The position numbers were made by a program, and so were the translations under genes. From JAPUME01 sp027294185 (GTDB taxonomy: Bacteria > Acidobacteriota > Terriglobia > UBA7540 > JAPUME01), in NCBI GenBank assembly GCA_963555835.3, contig CAUVWZ020000002.1, positions 1,798,001 through 1,862,000 on the forward strand: a stretch of 64,000 bases of DNA. The letters are read 5' to 3'. Position 1 is the first letter of the stretch. Every line of letters starts with the position of its first letter. Positions 8,087 through 16,052 of the stretch are shown here, in pieces. The notes beneath the pieces are model-generated. The model was not told the DNA's origin and did no database searches. It worked only from the letters and a program-made list of their open reading frames with translations.

Positions 8087-8847
8087 GTGAGTCTCATGGG
8101 GATGCCGCGTGATTTCAGGTACTCCTTCAATTCGCGAACCCCATATTGTTCGTAGTGGAAGATGGAGGCGGCAAGCGCGGCATCGGCGCTCCCTTCCGTA
8201 AAGACCTGAGCGAAGTGCTCCAGGTTCCCCGCCCCGCCCGAGGCGATCACGGGAATATGAAGAATGCGCGAGACGGCAGCCGTCAACGGGCAGTCGAACC
8301 CGGCCTGGGTGCCGTCGGCATCCATCGAAGTCAGCAGGATTTCTCCCGCTCCCAGGTTTTCGGCTTTCCGCGCCCATTCGACGGCGTCGAGCTCTGTAGC
8401 CCTGGAGCCGCCGTAAGTGCAGACCCGCCAGTTTTCACTTTCCCTCTGGCGGCGAGCGTCGATTGCGACAACAACCGCCTGCGAACCGAACCGCGAGGCG
8501 AGCTCGGTTATTAACTCCGGCCGCTCCACCGCCGCCGTGTTGATCGAAACCTTATCCGAGCCCGCATCGAGCAGCCGCTTGCCGTCTTCGAGGACCCGTA
8601 TGCCGCCTCCCACCGTCAGAGGAATGAAGAGCCGCTCGGCCACGCGGCGGACCGTCTCCATAAGCGTCGCCCGGCCCTCGAGAGAAGCCGAGATGTCGAG
8701 CATCACCAGCTCGTCGGCGCCGGCGAGATCGTAGGCCGCGGCCAACTCCGCCGGGTCGCCCGCGTCGCGTAGATTCACGAATTTCACTCCCTTGACCACA
8801 CGGCCCTGGTTCACGTCAAGACAGGGGATGATGCGACGAGCCAGCAT
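8083..8847 (-). CDS. hisF: HisF, imidazole glycerol phosphate synthase cyclase
   Basis: A 254-residue TIM barrel. The catalytic Asp residues are in IIPCLDVNQGRVVKG (Asp11) and VVVAIDARR (near Asp130). Phosphate-binding loops are LTVGGGIR and VIASGGAGN. It uses ammonia made by HisH to close the imidazole ring, giving IGP and AICAR. The length is standard. The gene begins 2 bases after hisH and overlaps hisA by 4 bases, so the subunits HisH and HisF are made together. Confidence 0.97.
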   Translation of the reverse strand: MLARRIIPCLDVNQGRVVKGVKFVNLRDAGDPAELAAAYDLAGADELVMLDISASLEGRATLMETVRRVAERLFIPLTVGGGIRVLEDGKRLLDAGSDKVSINTAAVERPELITELASRFGSQAVVVAIDARRQRESENWRVCTYGGSRATELDAVEWARKAENLGAGEILLTSMDADGTQAGFDCPLTAAVSRILHIPVIASGGAGNLEHFAQVFTEGSADAALAASIFHYEQYGVRELKEYLKSRGIPMRLT

Positions 8848-8849
8848 TC

Positions 8850-9443
8850 CTAAGCCTCCAGAAAATTCCGCAACACGCGCAGGCCGACCTCACCCGACTT
8901 CTCAGGGTGGAATTGCACGGCAGAGATCGAACCGCGCTCGACTACGGAGGCGAACCTCTGACCGTATTCGGTCGCTCCCACGCAGTCCGGCCCGTCGGGC
9001 GCTGAGTAGGAGTGGCAGAAGTAGAAGAAGCCCCCGTCCTCGACGCCCGCCAGCAAGCCGTCTGCTTTCCGTACTTCGACCTGGCTCCAGCCGATATGAG
9101 GGATTTTGAAGACGTCCCGGAGCCGCCGGACTTTGCCGGGAATCAGCCCCAGACCCGGCGCATCGGGCGCTTCCTCGCTGCCCTCATAAAGCAGCTGCAA
9201 TCCCAGGCAGATGCCCAGGTATCGGCGGCCCTGCTCCATCGCTTCCTTCAGCGTGTCAAACAACCGGCACTCATGGAGCGCCCGAATCATGGACTCGAAA
9301 TGCCCCTGCCCGGGAAGTATGATCTTCTCGGCTTCGAGCAACTTTTCCGGACGGCTCACCACCTCCGCCGCGCAACCCAGATGGCGAACCGCTTTTGCAA
9401 CCGAGCCGACGTTGCCCGCACCGTAGTCCACGATAGCGATCAT
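8850..9443 (-). CDS. hisH: HisH, imidazole glycerol phosphate synthase glutaminase
   Basis: A 197-residue class I glutamine amidotransferase. The nucleophile Cys is in YLGICLGLQLL (near residue 79), and the His/Glu pair is in AVQFHPEKSGEVG near residue 178. The oxyanion strand PGQGHFESM is present. It splits glutamine and passes ammonia to HisF through the barrel. The ATG overlaps the hisB stop by 4 bases, consistent with translational coupling. Confidence 0.97.
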   Translation of the reverse strand: MIAIVDYGAGNVGSVAKAVRHLGCAAEVVSRPEKLLEAEKIILPGQGHFESMIRALHECRLFDTLKEAMEQGRRYLGICLGLQLLYEGSEEAPDAPGLGLIPGKVRRLRDVFKIPHIGWSQVEVRKADGLLAGVEDGGFFYFCHSYSAPDGPDCVGATEYGQRFASVVERGSISAVQFHPEKSGEVGLRVLRNFLEA

Positions 9444-10033
9444 AGAAGCCCCTTGGTGCTGGGCAATTGCCGACGCAGCCGTCCGTCCCGTGAGCAGGCA
9501 AAGCGCAGCGCCCGCGCAAACGCCTTGAACAGGGCCTCGACGCGATGGTGGCTCGAGCGGCCGTAGGCCACCTTCAGGTGGACATTCGCCCGTGCCGACG
9601 TTGCAAACCCCTGGAAGAAGTCCTCCAACAATTCCACCTGAAGATCACCCACGCGGCGGACGCGGAACGGAGCCTTCAAAACCAGATAGGCCCTGCCGCT
9701 CAAATCGAGGGCCGCCACGGCCAGCGTTTCATCCATCGGCATGACAAAATATCCGGCGCGGAGAATGCCTTTCTTGTTCCCCAGTGCTTTGCGAAAAGAT
9801 TCGCCCAGCGTGATGCCGACGTCCTCGACCGTGTGATGCTGGTCAACGTCCAGGTCGCCGCGAGCCGTAAGTTGCAGGTCGAACCCGCCGTGACGGGTGA
9901 AGAGTTCCAGCATGTGGTCCAGGAAGCGGATGCCGGTCGAGATGCGGTAGCGGCCCTGCCCGTCGAGGTTGAGCCGCACCCGGATGTCGGTTTCGGTTGT
10001 CAGCCGGTGAATAACTGCTTTGCGAGCCTTCAT
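9440..10033 (-). CDS. hisB: HisB, imidazoleglycerol-phosphate dehydratase
   Basis: A 197-residue monofunctional IGP dehydratase. The manganese-binding motifs FLDHML, DQHHTVED and SSHHRVEALFK are all present. There is no fused histidinol-phosphatase domain, unlike the enterobacterial protein. The start chosen at 10033 (MKARKAVIHR) has AAGGCGG before it; an open frame continues upstream inside hisC but lacks family similarity. The stop overlaps hisH. A separate histidinol-phosphatase must be encoded elsewhere. Confidence 0.95.
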   Translation of the reverse strand: MKARKAVIHRLTTETDIRVRLNLDGQGRYRISTGIRFLDHMLELFTRHGGFDLQLTARGDLDVDQHHTVEDVGITLGESFRKALGNKKGILRAGYFVMPMDETLAVAALDLSGRAYLVLKAPFRVRRVGDLQVELLEDFFQGFATSARANVHLKVAYGRSSHHRVEALFKAFARALRFACSRDGRLRRQLPSTKGLL

Positions 10034-10064
10034 ACGATCCGCCTTATTACGAGTGAGCCCTGAA

Positions 10065-11165
10065 TCATCTTCTGCTCTTATTCTTCGAGCCGCTTCGCAC
10101 AATCGTCTCCATCAAATGCTGTGCCCGTTCAAGCTCTGCGATGAGCAGACGCGTTTGCGCCGAAGAGCCGACGGTGAAGCGGAGGTAGCCGCCCAGAATC
10201 GATTCGTAGCCCCAGTCACGAACCAGGATGCGCTTGCGCTTCAGACGTCGGGCAATTTCGCTGCTTCGATTCCCCATTCGAGTCAAAACGAAATTCGCCG
10301 AACTCGGAACGTAGGAGACACCCATCTTCTCGAGCGCCCGGCACAGTCTCGCGCGATTGGCCAGGACTTCCGCCACGTAACGCTTCACGTAGTCTTCATG
10401 ACGAATGGCCTCGACGGCGCAGGCGAGCGCCAGCGAGTTGACCGAAAAGGGATTTTTCCCGCGCCGCATCATCTCCGCCAATTTTACATTGGCAAAGATA
10501 CATCCCATCCTTAAAGCCGCCAGGCCAAAGGCTTTGGAAAACGTGCGGGTCACGATCAAGTTCGGATACTTGCGAATCCAGGGCAGAACCGTCTGACCCG
10601 AGAAATCGTAGTAGGCCTCATCCACCAGCACCAAAGTCCCGGGCGCCGCCTTCAAGATGGTGCGAAGGTCTTTTTTGCTCACCATCGTTCCGGTCGGATT
10701 GTTGGGATTGGCGAGAGCCAACCAACGAGGTTTCCGCTTGAGGGCCGCCACAACCCGCTCCCGAGGCAGAAGAAAATTCTCGTCGCACGGCACCTGTTGA
10801 GTCTCTGCCCCCTGAACGCTGGCGAAATATTTGTAGACAGGAAAAGTGGGAACCGGCACGACCAAAACGTCACCGGGGTCGATAAAGGTTTCACAGATGA
10901 CCTTGAGGGCGTCGTCGGTGCCGTTGGTGAGTATCATCTCATCGGGCGAGACGCGGAAGTAGCGGGCCAGGATTCGGTGACTCTCCTCGTATTCGGGATA
11001 ACGGGAGAGCCAATCGGCATTCAACGTTTTCCGCAGAGCGCGGATGACTCCCGGTGCGCACCCCACCGTATTTTCATTGAAGTCCAGCCGAAACTTCCCG
11101 GCCCGGCCTTCGAGCGGCGGTTTGTATCTCTTGAGGCGGCGGAGGGATTTTCGCGGCTTAATCAC
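10065..11165 (-). CDS. hisC: HisC, histidinol-phosphate aminotransferase
   Basis: About 366 residues, a fold type I PLP enzyme. The substrate clamp is LDFNENTVG, ANPNNPTGT is the cofactor-binding stretch, VDEAYYDF follows, and the PLP lysine is in TRTFSKAFGLAALRMG. It moves an amino group from glutamate to imidazole-acetol phosphate. No ATG fits: either TTG at 11174 or GTG at 11165 starts it. I prefer GTG because GAGG sits 10 bases upstream, while it would touch the TTG. The start overlaps the end of hisD by 8 bases. Confidence 0.95.
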   Translation of the reverse strand: MIKPRKSLRRLKRYKPPLEGRAGKFRLDFNENTVGCAPGVIRALRKTLNADWLSRYPEYEESHRILARYFRVSPDEMILTNGTDDALKVICETFIDPGDVLVVPVPTFPVYKYFASVQGAETQQVPCDENFLLPRERVVAALKRKPRWLALANPNNPTGTMVSKKDLRTILKAAPGTLVLVDEAYYDFSGQTVLPWIRKYPNLIVTRTFSKAFGLAALRMGCIFANVKLAEMMRRGKNPFSVNSLALACAVEAIRHEDYVKRYVAEVLANRARLCRALEKMGVSYVPSSANFVLTRMGNRSSEIARRLKRKRILVRDWGYESILGGYLRFTVGSSAQTRLLIAELERAQHLMETIVRSGSKNKSRR

Positions 11166-12426
11166 GGGATTCAAACCTCACTTCCACCGACCGCGCGTGG
11201 GCTTCCAATCCTTCGGCCCGCGCCAGGGTCGTGATGGCCGACCGCAGGCCGGCCAAACCCTCGCGAGTCAGTCGCTGGACGGAGATCGTCTTTACGAAGT
11301 CGGCGGCCGAAAGACCTCCGCGCACCCGTGCGGCTGCCCCGGTCGGGAGGATGTGATTGGTCCCGGACGCATAATCGCCCGCCGCGACGGCGCTGTATTC
11401 CCCCAGAAAAATGGATCCCGCCGAGCGGATACCGGACAGGGCTTTTTTCGCATCATCAACCAGCGTCAGGTGCTCGGGAGCGATGCGGTTCACCAGCGCC
11501 AGGCTCTCTCGCTCGGAACGTGTAATGATGATCGCTCCCCGCCGCGCCAGAGATTCCTTCGCCACAGAACTGTTCAGCGCTTCCGCCGAGCGGCTCACTT
11601 CCCGTTCGACCGCCCGGGCCAACCTCTTGGAGGAGGTAAGCAGAATCGGCATGGCGTCGGGATCATGCTCGGCCTGAGCCACGAGGTCCGCCGCAATCCA
11701 GCGCGGATTGCCGCGCGATGCGATGATCACCAACTCCGTCGGCCCTGCGACGAAATCCACTCCGCAGATTCCCGATACCAGCCTCTTGGCGGCGGCCACG
11801 TAGCGGTTACCGGGCCCGACGACCTTATCGACTCGCGGTACTTTCTTCGTGCCCAGCGCAAACGCAGCGATAGCCTGGGCCCCGCCGAGGCGATAGATTT
11901 TCTTCACTCCCAGAAGATCCGCTGCAACGAGAACAGGAGGGGCCGGGTTCGGGCAAGTCAGATAGATCTCTTCGACTCCGGCCACCTGCGCCGGGATGAC
12001 ACTCATCAAGACGGTGGAAGGCAGGGCGAACCGCCCGCCCGGCACATAGCAGGCCACGCGCTGCAGAGGGCGAACCAGTTGGGAGACTTCGACGCCGGGC
12101 CGCGTCTTCATTTTCCAGGAAGAGGGAACCTGTTCCCGCGCAACGCGAGTAATGTTGCGAATGGCTTCGCGCAGGGCACCTCCCAGCTCGGCGGGAACTT
12201 TCCTGTGTGCTCGCTTGATTTCGCTTTTACCGACCGTCCACCCGATTCGTGGGAGATCCACTCCGTCCAAACGCCGGGTCAGCTCGACGAGCGCCCGGTC
12301 GCCGTATTTTCCGACAGCGTTCAGGATGCGAGCAGCCACGCGTTCGGCATCCCCGAGCATCACCTCACGCGCGGCGAGCAGGCCGTCGAGTTGCTTTCGA
12401 TTTCGGCTGGAGATTATACGCAGCAT
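11158..12426 (-). CDS. hisD: HisD, histidinol dehydrogenase
   Basis: A 422-residue zinc enzyme that carries out the last two oxidations, histidinol to histidine. Family segments are visible in order: CYVPGGRFALPSTVLM near residue 132, the NAD-binding region, FVAGPTELVII near residue 226, VAQAEHDPDA with zinc-ligand residues, NRIAPEHLTL with the catalytic Glu-His pair near residue 315, and the C-terminal GTNHILPTG. The length is normal. It lies 16 bases after hisG and overlaps hisC. Confidence 0.97.
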   Translation of the reverse strand: MLRIISSRNRKQLDGLLAAREVMLGDAERVAARILNAVGKYGDRALVELTRRLDGVDLPRIGWTVGKSEIKRAHRKVPAELGGALREAIRNITRVAREQVPSSWKMKTRPGVEVSQLVRPLQRVACYVPGGRFALPSTVLMSVIPAQVAGVEEIYLTCPNPAPPVLVAADLLGVKKIYRLGGAQAIAAFALGTKKVPRVDKVVGPGNRYVAAAKRLVSGICGVDFVAGPTELVIIASRGNPRWIAADLVAQAEHDPDAMPILLTSSKRLARAVEREVSRSAEALNSSVAKESLARRGAIIITRSERESLALVNRIAPEHLTLVDDAKKALSGIRSAGSIFLGEYSAVAAGDYASGTNHILPTGAAARVRGGLSAADFVKTISVQRLTREGLAGLRSAITTLARAEGLEAHARSVEVRFESRD

Positions 12427-12442
12427 TGTGTCATGGACGGCA

Positions 12443-13312
12443 CTAGGCCACGATCTTGTTCAGTGGATATTCCACAATGTCCTCGGCGCGGGCAGCCTTG
12501 AGCTTGGGGATGATCTCGCGCACCGTTCGTTCCTCGATGATCGTGCTGACCGCCACCCATTTTCGGTCGCTCAGATTGGAAATGGTCGGCCGCTTCATAG
12601 CCGGCAAAACGGCCAAAACCTTTTTCAGGTCTGCTCGCCGGACGTTCATCATCAATCCCACTTTGCCCTGTGCCTCGATCGCCCCGCGCAGGAGCATCTC
12701 AATATTTTCGATCTTCTTCCGCTTCCAGCGATTCTTCCAGCTTTTGCGGTTTGCGAACAACTTCGTATTCGACTCGATCACGGTATCAATAATCTTGAGA
12801 CCGTTGGCGCGCAGAGAAGAACCGGTTTCCGTTACCTCGACGATGGCATCAGCCAGGACCGGGGGCTTTACTTCCGTGGCGCCCCAGGAGAACTCTACTG
12901 TGGCGGAGACGCCATGTTTGGCCAGATATTTCTTCGTAACCCCCACCAACTCGGTGGCGATGATGCGTCCTTCCAACCCTTTCACATTCTTGTAAGGAGA
13001 AGCTTCAGGAACCGCCAGAACCCAGCGGACTTTACCGAACGACTGCTTGGCATAAATGAGATCAGCCACCTCGACAATGTCCGCTTCATTTTCCAGAATC
13101 CAATCTTTCCCGGTCAGCCCGGCATCGAGAATTCCGTCTTCCACGTAGCGGGCCATTTCCTGCGCACGGATGAGCATGCATTCGATTTCCGGGTCGTCGA
13201 TCTGGGGAAAATACGAGCGCGGGTTGACCGTGATATTGAACCCGGCGCGGGCAAACAGTTGCAGCGTCGAATCCTGAAGGCTCCCTTTGGGAATTCCCAG
13301 ACGTAGTTTCAT
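12443..13312 (-). CDS. hisG: HisG, ATP phosphoribosyltransferase (long form)
   Basis: A 289-residue long-form enzyme for the first, committed step (ATP + PRPP). The start MKLRLGIPKGSLQ, the GLTGKDWI loop near residue 68 and the PRPP loop EVTETGSSLRANGL near residue 160 are present. The last 80 residues form the ACT-like allosteric domain that binds histidine, so HisZ is not needed. The ATG at 13312 overlaps the hisI stop by 4 bases. A longer open frame to 13438 lies in hisI and is not used. Control is therefore double: attenuation of the transcript and feedback on the enzyme. Confidence 0.95.
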   Translation of the reverse strand: MKLRLGIPKGSLQDSTLQLFARAGFNITVNPRSYFPQIDDPEIECMLIRAQEMARYVEDGILDAGLTGKDWILENEADIVEVADLIYAKQSFGKVRWVLAVPEASPYKNVKGLEGRIIATELVGVTKKYLAKHGVSATVEFSWGATEVKPPVLADAIVEVTETGSSLRANGLKIIDTVIESNTKLFANRKSWKNRWKRKKIENIEMLLRGAIEAQGKVGLMMNVRRADLKKVLAVLPAMKRPTISNLSDRKWVAVSTIIEERTVREIIPKLKAARAEDIVEYPLNKIVA

Positions 13313-13701
13313 GTCGGCTCCCCCTCGGAAGCGGGGTTCACGTAAACCTTCTCCGGATCGAAGACGCGCGGGGCGATAACCTCCGCGCCCTCGGGCGTCA
13401 TCTTGCGGAAAAAACAGGAGCGGTAACCGAGATGGCAAGTGCCCGGCCCCTGGAGGTCGACCAGCGCCAGCAGGGTATCCTCGTCGCAGTCGATGCGAAT
13501 TTCACGGACCTTTAACCAGTGCCCGGAGGATTCCCCCTTGGTCCAGAGCTTCCGGCGGCTGCGACTGTAGAAGGTCACGCGGCCCGTCTCGGCGGTCTTC
13601 CGGTAAGCCTCCTGGTTCATATAGCCTACCATTAAGACCTCGCCCGAGGTGCGGTCCTGTACGACGGCGGGAATCAGATCTGTCTTAAAGCGTATCGGCA
13701 T
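13309..13701 (-). CDS. hisI: HisI, phosphoribosyl-AMP cyclohydrolase
   Basis: A 130-residue monofunctional cyclohydrolase. The zinc and magnesium sites are visible: TFYSRSRRKLWTKGESSGH, IRIDCDEDTLL and GTCHLGYRSCF. It opens the adenine ring of PR-AMP. There is no fused or neighbouring HisE (PR-ATP pyrophosphohydrolase), which must be elsewhere. It is the first structural gene of the operon, starting 67 bases downstream of the attenuator. A GGGGGAGA stretch precedes the ATG. Confidence 0.96.
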   Translation of the reverse strand: MPIRFKTDLIPAVVQDRTSGEVLMVGYMNQEAYRKTAETGRVTFYSRSRRKLWTKGESSGHWLKVREIRIDCDEDTLLALVDLQGPGTCHLGYRSCFFRKMTPEGAEVIAPRVFDPEKVYVNPASEGEPT

Positions 13702-13767
13702 CGTGAATCATCTCCCCCAATCACTGAATCGCGTCTCCCTTTCCACCGCTTGGAACAACTCCAGATA

Positions 13768-13801
13768 AGAAAAAAGCCCGCTGACTTTACGTCAGCGGGC
13801 T
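13768..13801 (-). terminator. His operon attenuator (intrinsic terminator)
   Basis: On the minus strand, AGCCCGCTGAC (13801-13791) pairs perfectly with GTCAGCGGGCT (13785-13775) around a five-base loop, followed by six T. It lies between the leader peptide and hisI. Its 5' arm can instead pair with GTCGGTGGGC (13851-13842; 10 pairs including two G-U), which forms an antiterminator. Confidence 0.93.
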
Positions 13802-13831
13802 CCCTAAACTCCCGAATCTCTTGGATAATTG

Positions 13832-13903
13832 CTAAGGAGAGGCCCACCGACACGTCACCCGGCTTGCATGATGATGGCGGTGATGTGTCCGTGGTATCAA
13901 CAT
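13832..13903 (-). CDS. hisL: HisL, histidine operon leader peptide
   Basis: A 23-residue open frame on the minus strand, ATG at 13903 and TAG at 13834. Residues 7-12 are His-His-Arg-His-His-His, encoded CAT CAC CGC CAT CAT CAT. The His-codon region forms the 5' arm and loop of hairpin 1:2: CCACGGACACATCACC (13894-13879) pairs with GGTGACGTGTCGGTGG (13859-13844). A ribosome stalled at the His codons blocks arm 1 and frees arm 2 to pair with arm 3 (antitermination). A ribosome at the stop codon covers arm 2 and lets the terminator form. The weak GGAA before the ATG and the near-leaderless position relative to the predicted transcript start are notable. Confidence 0.9.
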   Translation of the reverse strand: MLIPRTHHRHHHASRVTCRWASP

Positions 13904-13914
13904 CGTAGTTCCAT

Positions 13915-13944
13915 ATTCTATCGGCCAACGAGCGGATCTGTCAA
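13915..13944 (-). promoter_or_regulatory. His operon promoter
   Basis: On the minus strand TTGACA (13944-13939) and TAGAAT (13920-13915) are separated by 18 bases. Transcription should start near 13908, only about five bases before the leader peptide ATG. Confidence 0.75.
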
Positions 13945-14220
13945 CCCCCGATAGCAGTCCAGACACCTCAATTAGTTACCCATGAGCTTATTTTCGTTCT
14001 TCTCCCAGCCCGTTGATCTCCAGCAGGGGCAGAGTATTGTGGCATTAAAGGGAAGGAAAATTTGACAGTTCCGGTGGCCGTTGCTAGCATCGAAAAAGAA
14101 GGGGAATGGCAGGACCAGGCCCGGACCAAGCCCTGCGAGCCTCAAACAAGCTCCCATCAGCCAGTCACTTGGGCTCAAGGAGTGCGCCCGGACTCCGAAT
14201 TTCCCTAAAACCACTCCAAA
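13945..14220. other. Intergenic region between his promoter and tRNA-Glu
   Basis: No gene is supported here. Open frames in it lack ribosome sites and family similarity. It holds the predicted tRNA promoter on the plus strand, at 14062-14090, listed separately. Confidence 0.6.
14062..14090 (+). promoter_or_regulatory. Predicted sigma70 promoter for tRNA-Glu
   Basis: TTGACA (14062-14067) and TAGCAT (14085-14090) lie 17 bases apart, an ideal spacing, about 130 bases upstream of the tRNA and in the same direction. Confidence 0.65.
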
Positions 14221-14298
14221 GTCCCCGTCGTCTAGCACGGCCTAGGACACCGCCCTTTCACGGCGGTAACACGGGTTCAAATCCCGTCGGGGACGCCA
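14221..14298 (+). tRNA. tRNA-Glu (anticodon TTC), CCA encoded
   Basis: The acceptor stem GTCCCCG (14221-14227) pairs with CGGGGAC (14288-14294). The anticodon stem CCGCC/GGCGG encloses the loop CTTTCAC with anticodon TTC at 14257-14259. The T loop reads GGTTCAAATC, and CCA is encoded at 14296-14298. All arms fold as a standard tRNA. It reads GAA (and GAG by wobble) codons. Confidence 0.96.
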
Positions 14299-14398
14299 AC
14301 TCTTGTCAGGTAGTTACGCCAGTTGTCAGGGCCAGCTCCTTCCTCTTGGTAACGCCCGGGTAACACAAATCCCCGAAAACCCCGTCCAAGCGGCCGAC

Positions 14399-14647
14399 AG
14401 CTCCGGCTGGGAAACCGGGGCTAAGGTGCCGGTTGACGTTTCGGAGGCCTGGAAGCATCCCAAATAGCGGGAATACTTTTTCGGGGCCAACGATGAGCAT
14501 CGCGTGCTCTTCAGTCGCGGTCGCGATATCCGGTTTAACCCGGAACAGGCGGACGAGCCGGTAAATTTCTTTGTCTATCCCGACACCGAGTTGGACGGGA
14601 AACCCTTTGAGGCAGTGCAGACGAAATTCTTTTTCCGCGACCTGTAA
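14399..14647 (+). pseudogene. Decayed transglutaminase-like protein, C-terminal remnant
   Basis: Read in frame, this stretch gives SGWETGAKVPVDVSEAW, then an in-frame TAG at 14465, then FFGANDEHRVLFSRGRD, FVYPDTELDGKP and a natural stop TAA at 14645. The phrases match the C-terminal end of secreted transglutaminase-like proteins, where a (V)PVDxSEAW segment leads to (F)FGxxDxxRVxFxxGRD and a YPxxEVDGKP tail. No start or catalytic Cys-His-Asp core is left upstream, because the frame runs back toward the tRNA. It is a gene fragment stranded between tRNA-Glu and the 3' end of senA. Confidence 0.6.
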
Positions 14648-14649
14648 CC

Positions 14650-16029
14650 CTAGCAGGCCTCTAAAAAACTCTGGGGCCTCGATTCCTCTCCGAGCGCGCA
14701 GGTACGGAAGCCCGCAAAGACATCGCGCCGGTCTTCGGTATGGAAATTCCGGCAGGTGTTGCGGATCAGGCGCCCGCGAGTGGCCCAGCAGCCTCCCCGC
14801 AGCACCTTGTAGGCAGGCGTGAACCAGGGCTGTGAATACTCCTTATAGGGATCGACAACGAAACCTGGATACGGCCTGAACTCCGACGCAGTCCATTCCC
14901 ATATATTTCCGATCATCTGTCGGCAGCCGAAGGCGCTGTCGCCGACTTCCAGCGCACCAACCGGTGTAGGTCCGAGCCTCGTCGCATCCAGATTGGCCTG
15001 TTCCAGTCCCGGCGGGTTCTCGCCCCACGGATAGTGCCGGCGGACAGGGGAGAAATCACCCCCGGCCGGCTCAGCAGCCGCAGCCAACTCCCATTCCGCT
15101 TCGCTGGGCAGCCGGCGTCGCGCCCAGCGGCAGTAGGCTTCTGCTTCGTACCAGTTCACATGAATGACGGGCAGATTGTCCGGCAGTGAAACAACGTGGT
15201 CGAAGCAACGCTGCAGCCAGCCTCCGGCATCGCGGACCCAATAGACCGGAAGCATTGCCTCTTCCTTCTTGCGCCAAGCCAGGCCTTCTTCGCTCCAAAA
15301 CTCATCCCGCCCGTAGCCGCTGTCCTCGACGAAGTCGGCGAACTGGCGGTTCGTGACCGGGGTTCGGGCAATGGCGAAGGGCGGCACCGGCACGGGGTGG
15401 GCCCATTTTTCGTTGTCGAAGACCAGGATTTCATTCGGGTCAGCGCCGAGGAGGTAGGAGCCGCCGGGGATCTCCACATCCCCCTCGCAGTTGACGCCGG
15501 CTGAGGATGCCGGGAGCACGGATTGCCGTTTGGCGGTTCGTGTGGGGGCGGGCAGCCCAAGCGTCTGCCGCGTATAGGTGAGCGCTTCGCCGTGCATGTC
15601 CTCATGCATGACTACCAGCCAGTGGAAGTAGGCCTCGTCCTGGGTCAGGTCGTTCTGCAAAAGCTGTGAGAGCGCGCGATCGAGCACTTGCTCAGCATAG
15701 CGCAGGGTTTCGGAGCGCGTGGGCAGCGCCAGCCCCCAGCGCGTATCATGAGCCACGGCGGCTGAGTCCCACAGAGCATCCGCATTGGCCAGCCGAGGGG
15801 GGGCCCTGCGCAGGTGCCGGAGCACCCACTTCTCCTGGAACCAGGCAACGTGGCCAAATTCCCACAGCAGCGGATTGATGCTGGGGAGCAGCGGAACCTT
15901 CAGTTGTTCATCGCCTAGGTCGGCCATCAGGTCGAGGCTTCGTTGCCGGGCATCAAGGAGCGCGGCTGCCACCTCCGAGCCGGAGGGCAGGATGGGCGCC
16001 TTCTGTTGTGACTCTTGGCAAATGCGCAT
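14650..16029 (-). CDS. senA: SenA, selenoneine synthase (EgtB-like)
   Basis: A 459-residue non-haem iron protein. The N-terminal DinB-like domain carries the metal His residues: GHVAWFQEKW near residue 58 and the HxxxH of MHEDMHGEA near residue 141. The C-terminal FGE-sulfatase/SUMF1 domain starts near residue 188 (EIPGGSYLLGA) and ends VLRGGCWATRGRLIRNTCRNF. The phrases NPLLWEFGHVAWFQEKWVLR and DSAAVAHDTRW fit SenA better than EgtB. SenA joins hercynine to a selenosugar carbon-selenium donor to make selenoneine. The decisive support is the divergent senB partner 23 bases away. EgtB-type ergothioneine synthesis remains the alternative; hercynine would come from an EgtD not seen here. Confidence 0.85.
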   Translation of the reverse strand: MRICQESQQKAPILPSGSEVAAALLDARQRSLDLMADLGDEQLKVPLLPSINPLLWEFGHVAWFQEKWVLRHLRRAPPRLANADALWDSAAVAHDTRWGLALPTRSETLRYAEQVLDRALSQLLQNDLTQDEAYFHWLVVMHEDMHGEALTYTRQTLGLPAPTRTAKRQSVLPASSAGVNCEGDVEIPGGSYLLGADPNEILVFDNEKWAHPVPVPPFAIARTPVTNRQFADFVEDSGYGRDEFWSEEGLAWRKKEEAMLPVYWVRDAGGWLQRCFDHVVSLPDNLPVIHVNWYEAEAYCRWARRRLPSEAEWELAAAAEPAGGDFSPVRRHYPWGENPPGLEQANLDATRLGPTPVGALEVGDSAFGCRQMIGNIWEWTASEFRPYPGFVVDPYKEYSQPWFTPAYKVLRGGCWATRGRLIRNTCRNFHTEDRRDVFAGFRTCALGEESRPQSFLEAC

Positions 16030-16052
16030 CGGCTATATTATCCTCACAACTG

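Noticed and set aside
11044..12501. A 485-codon open frame on the plus strand across hisC and hisD
   Set aside because: It is antisense to two certain enzymes, lacks a ribosome site and shows low-complexity composition typical of GC-rich shadow frames.
13674..13928. An 84-codon minus frame over the his leader
   Set aside because: The 23-residue leader peptide in another frame explains the region through its His codons and hairpin geometry.
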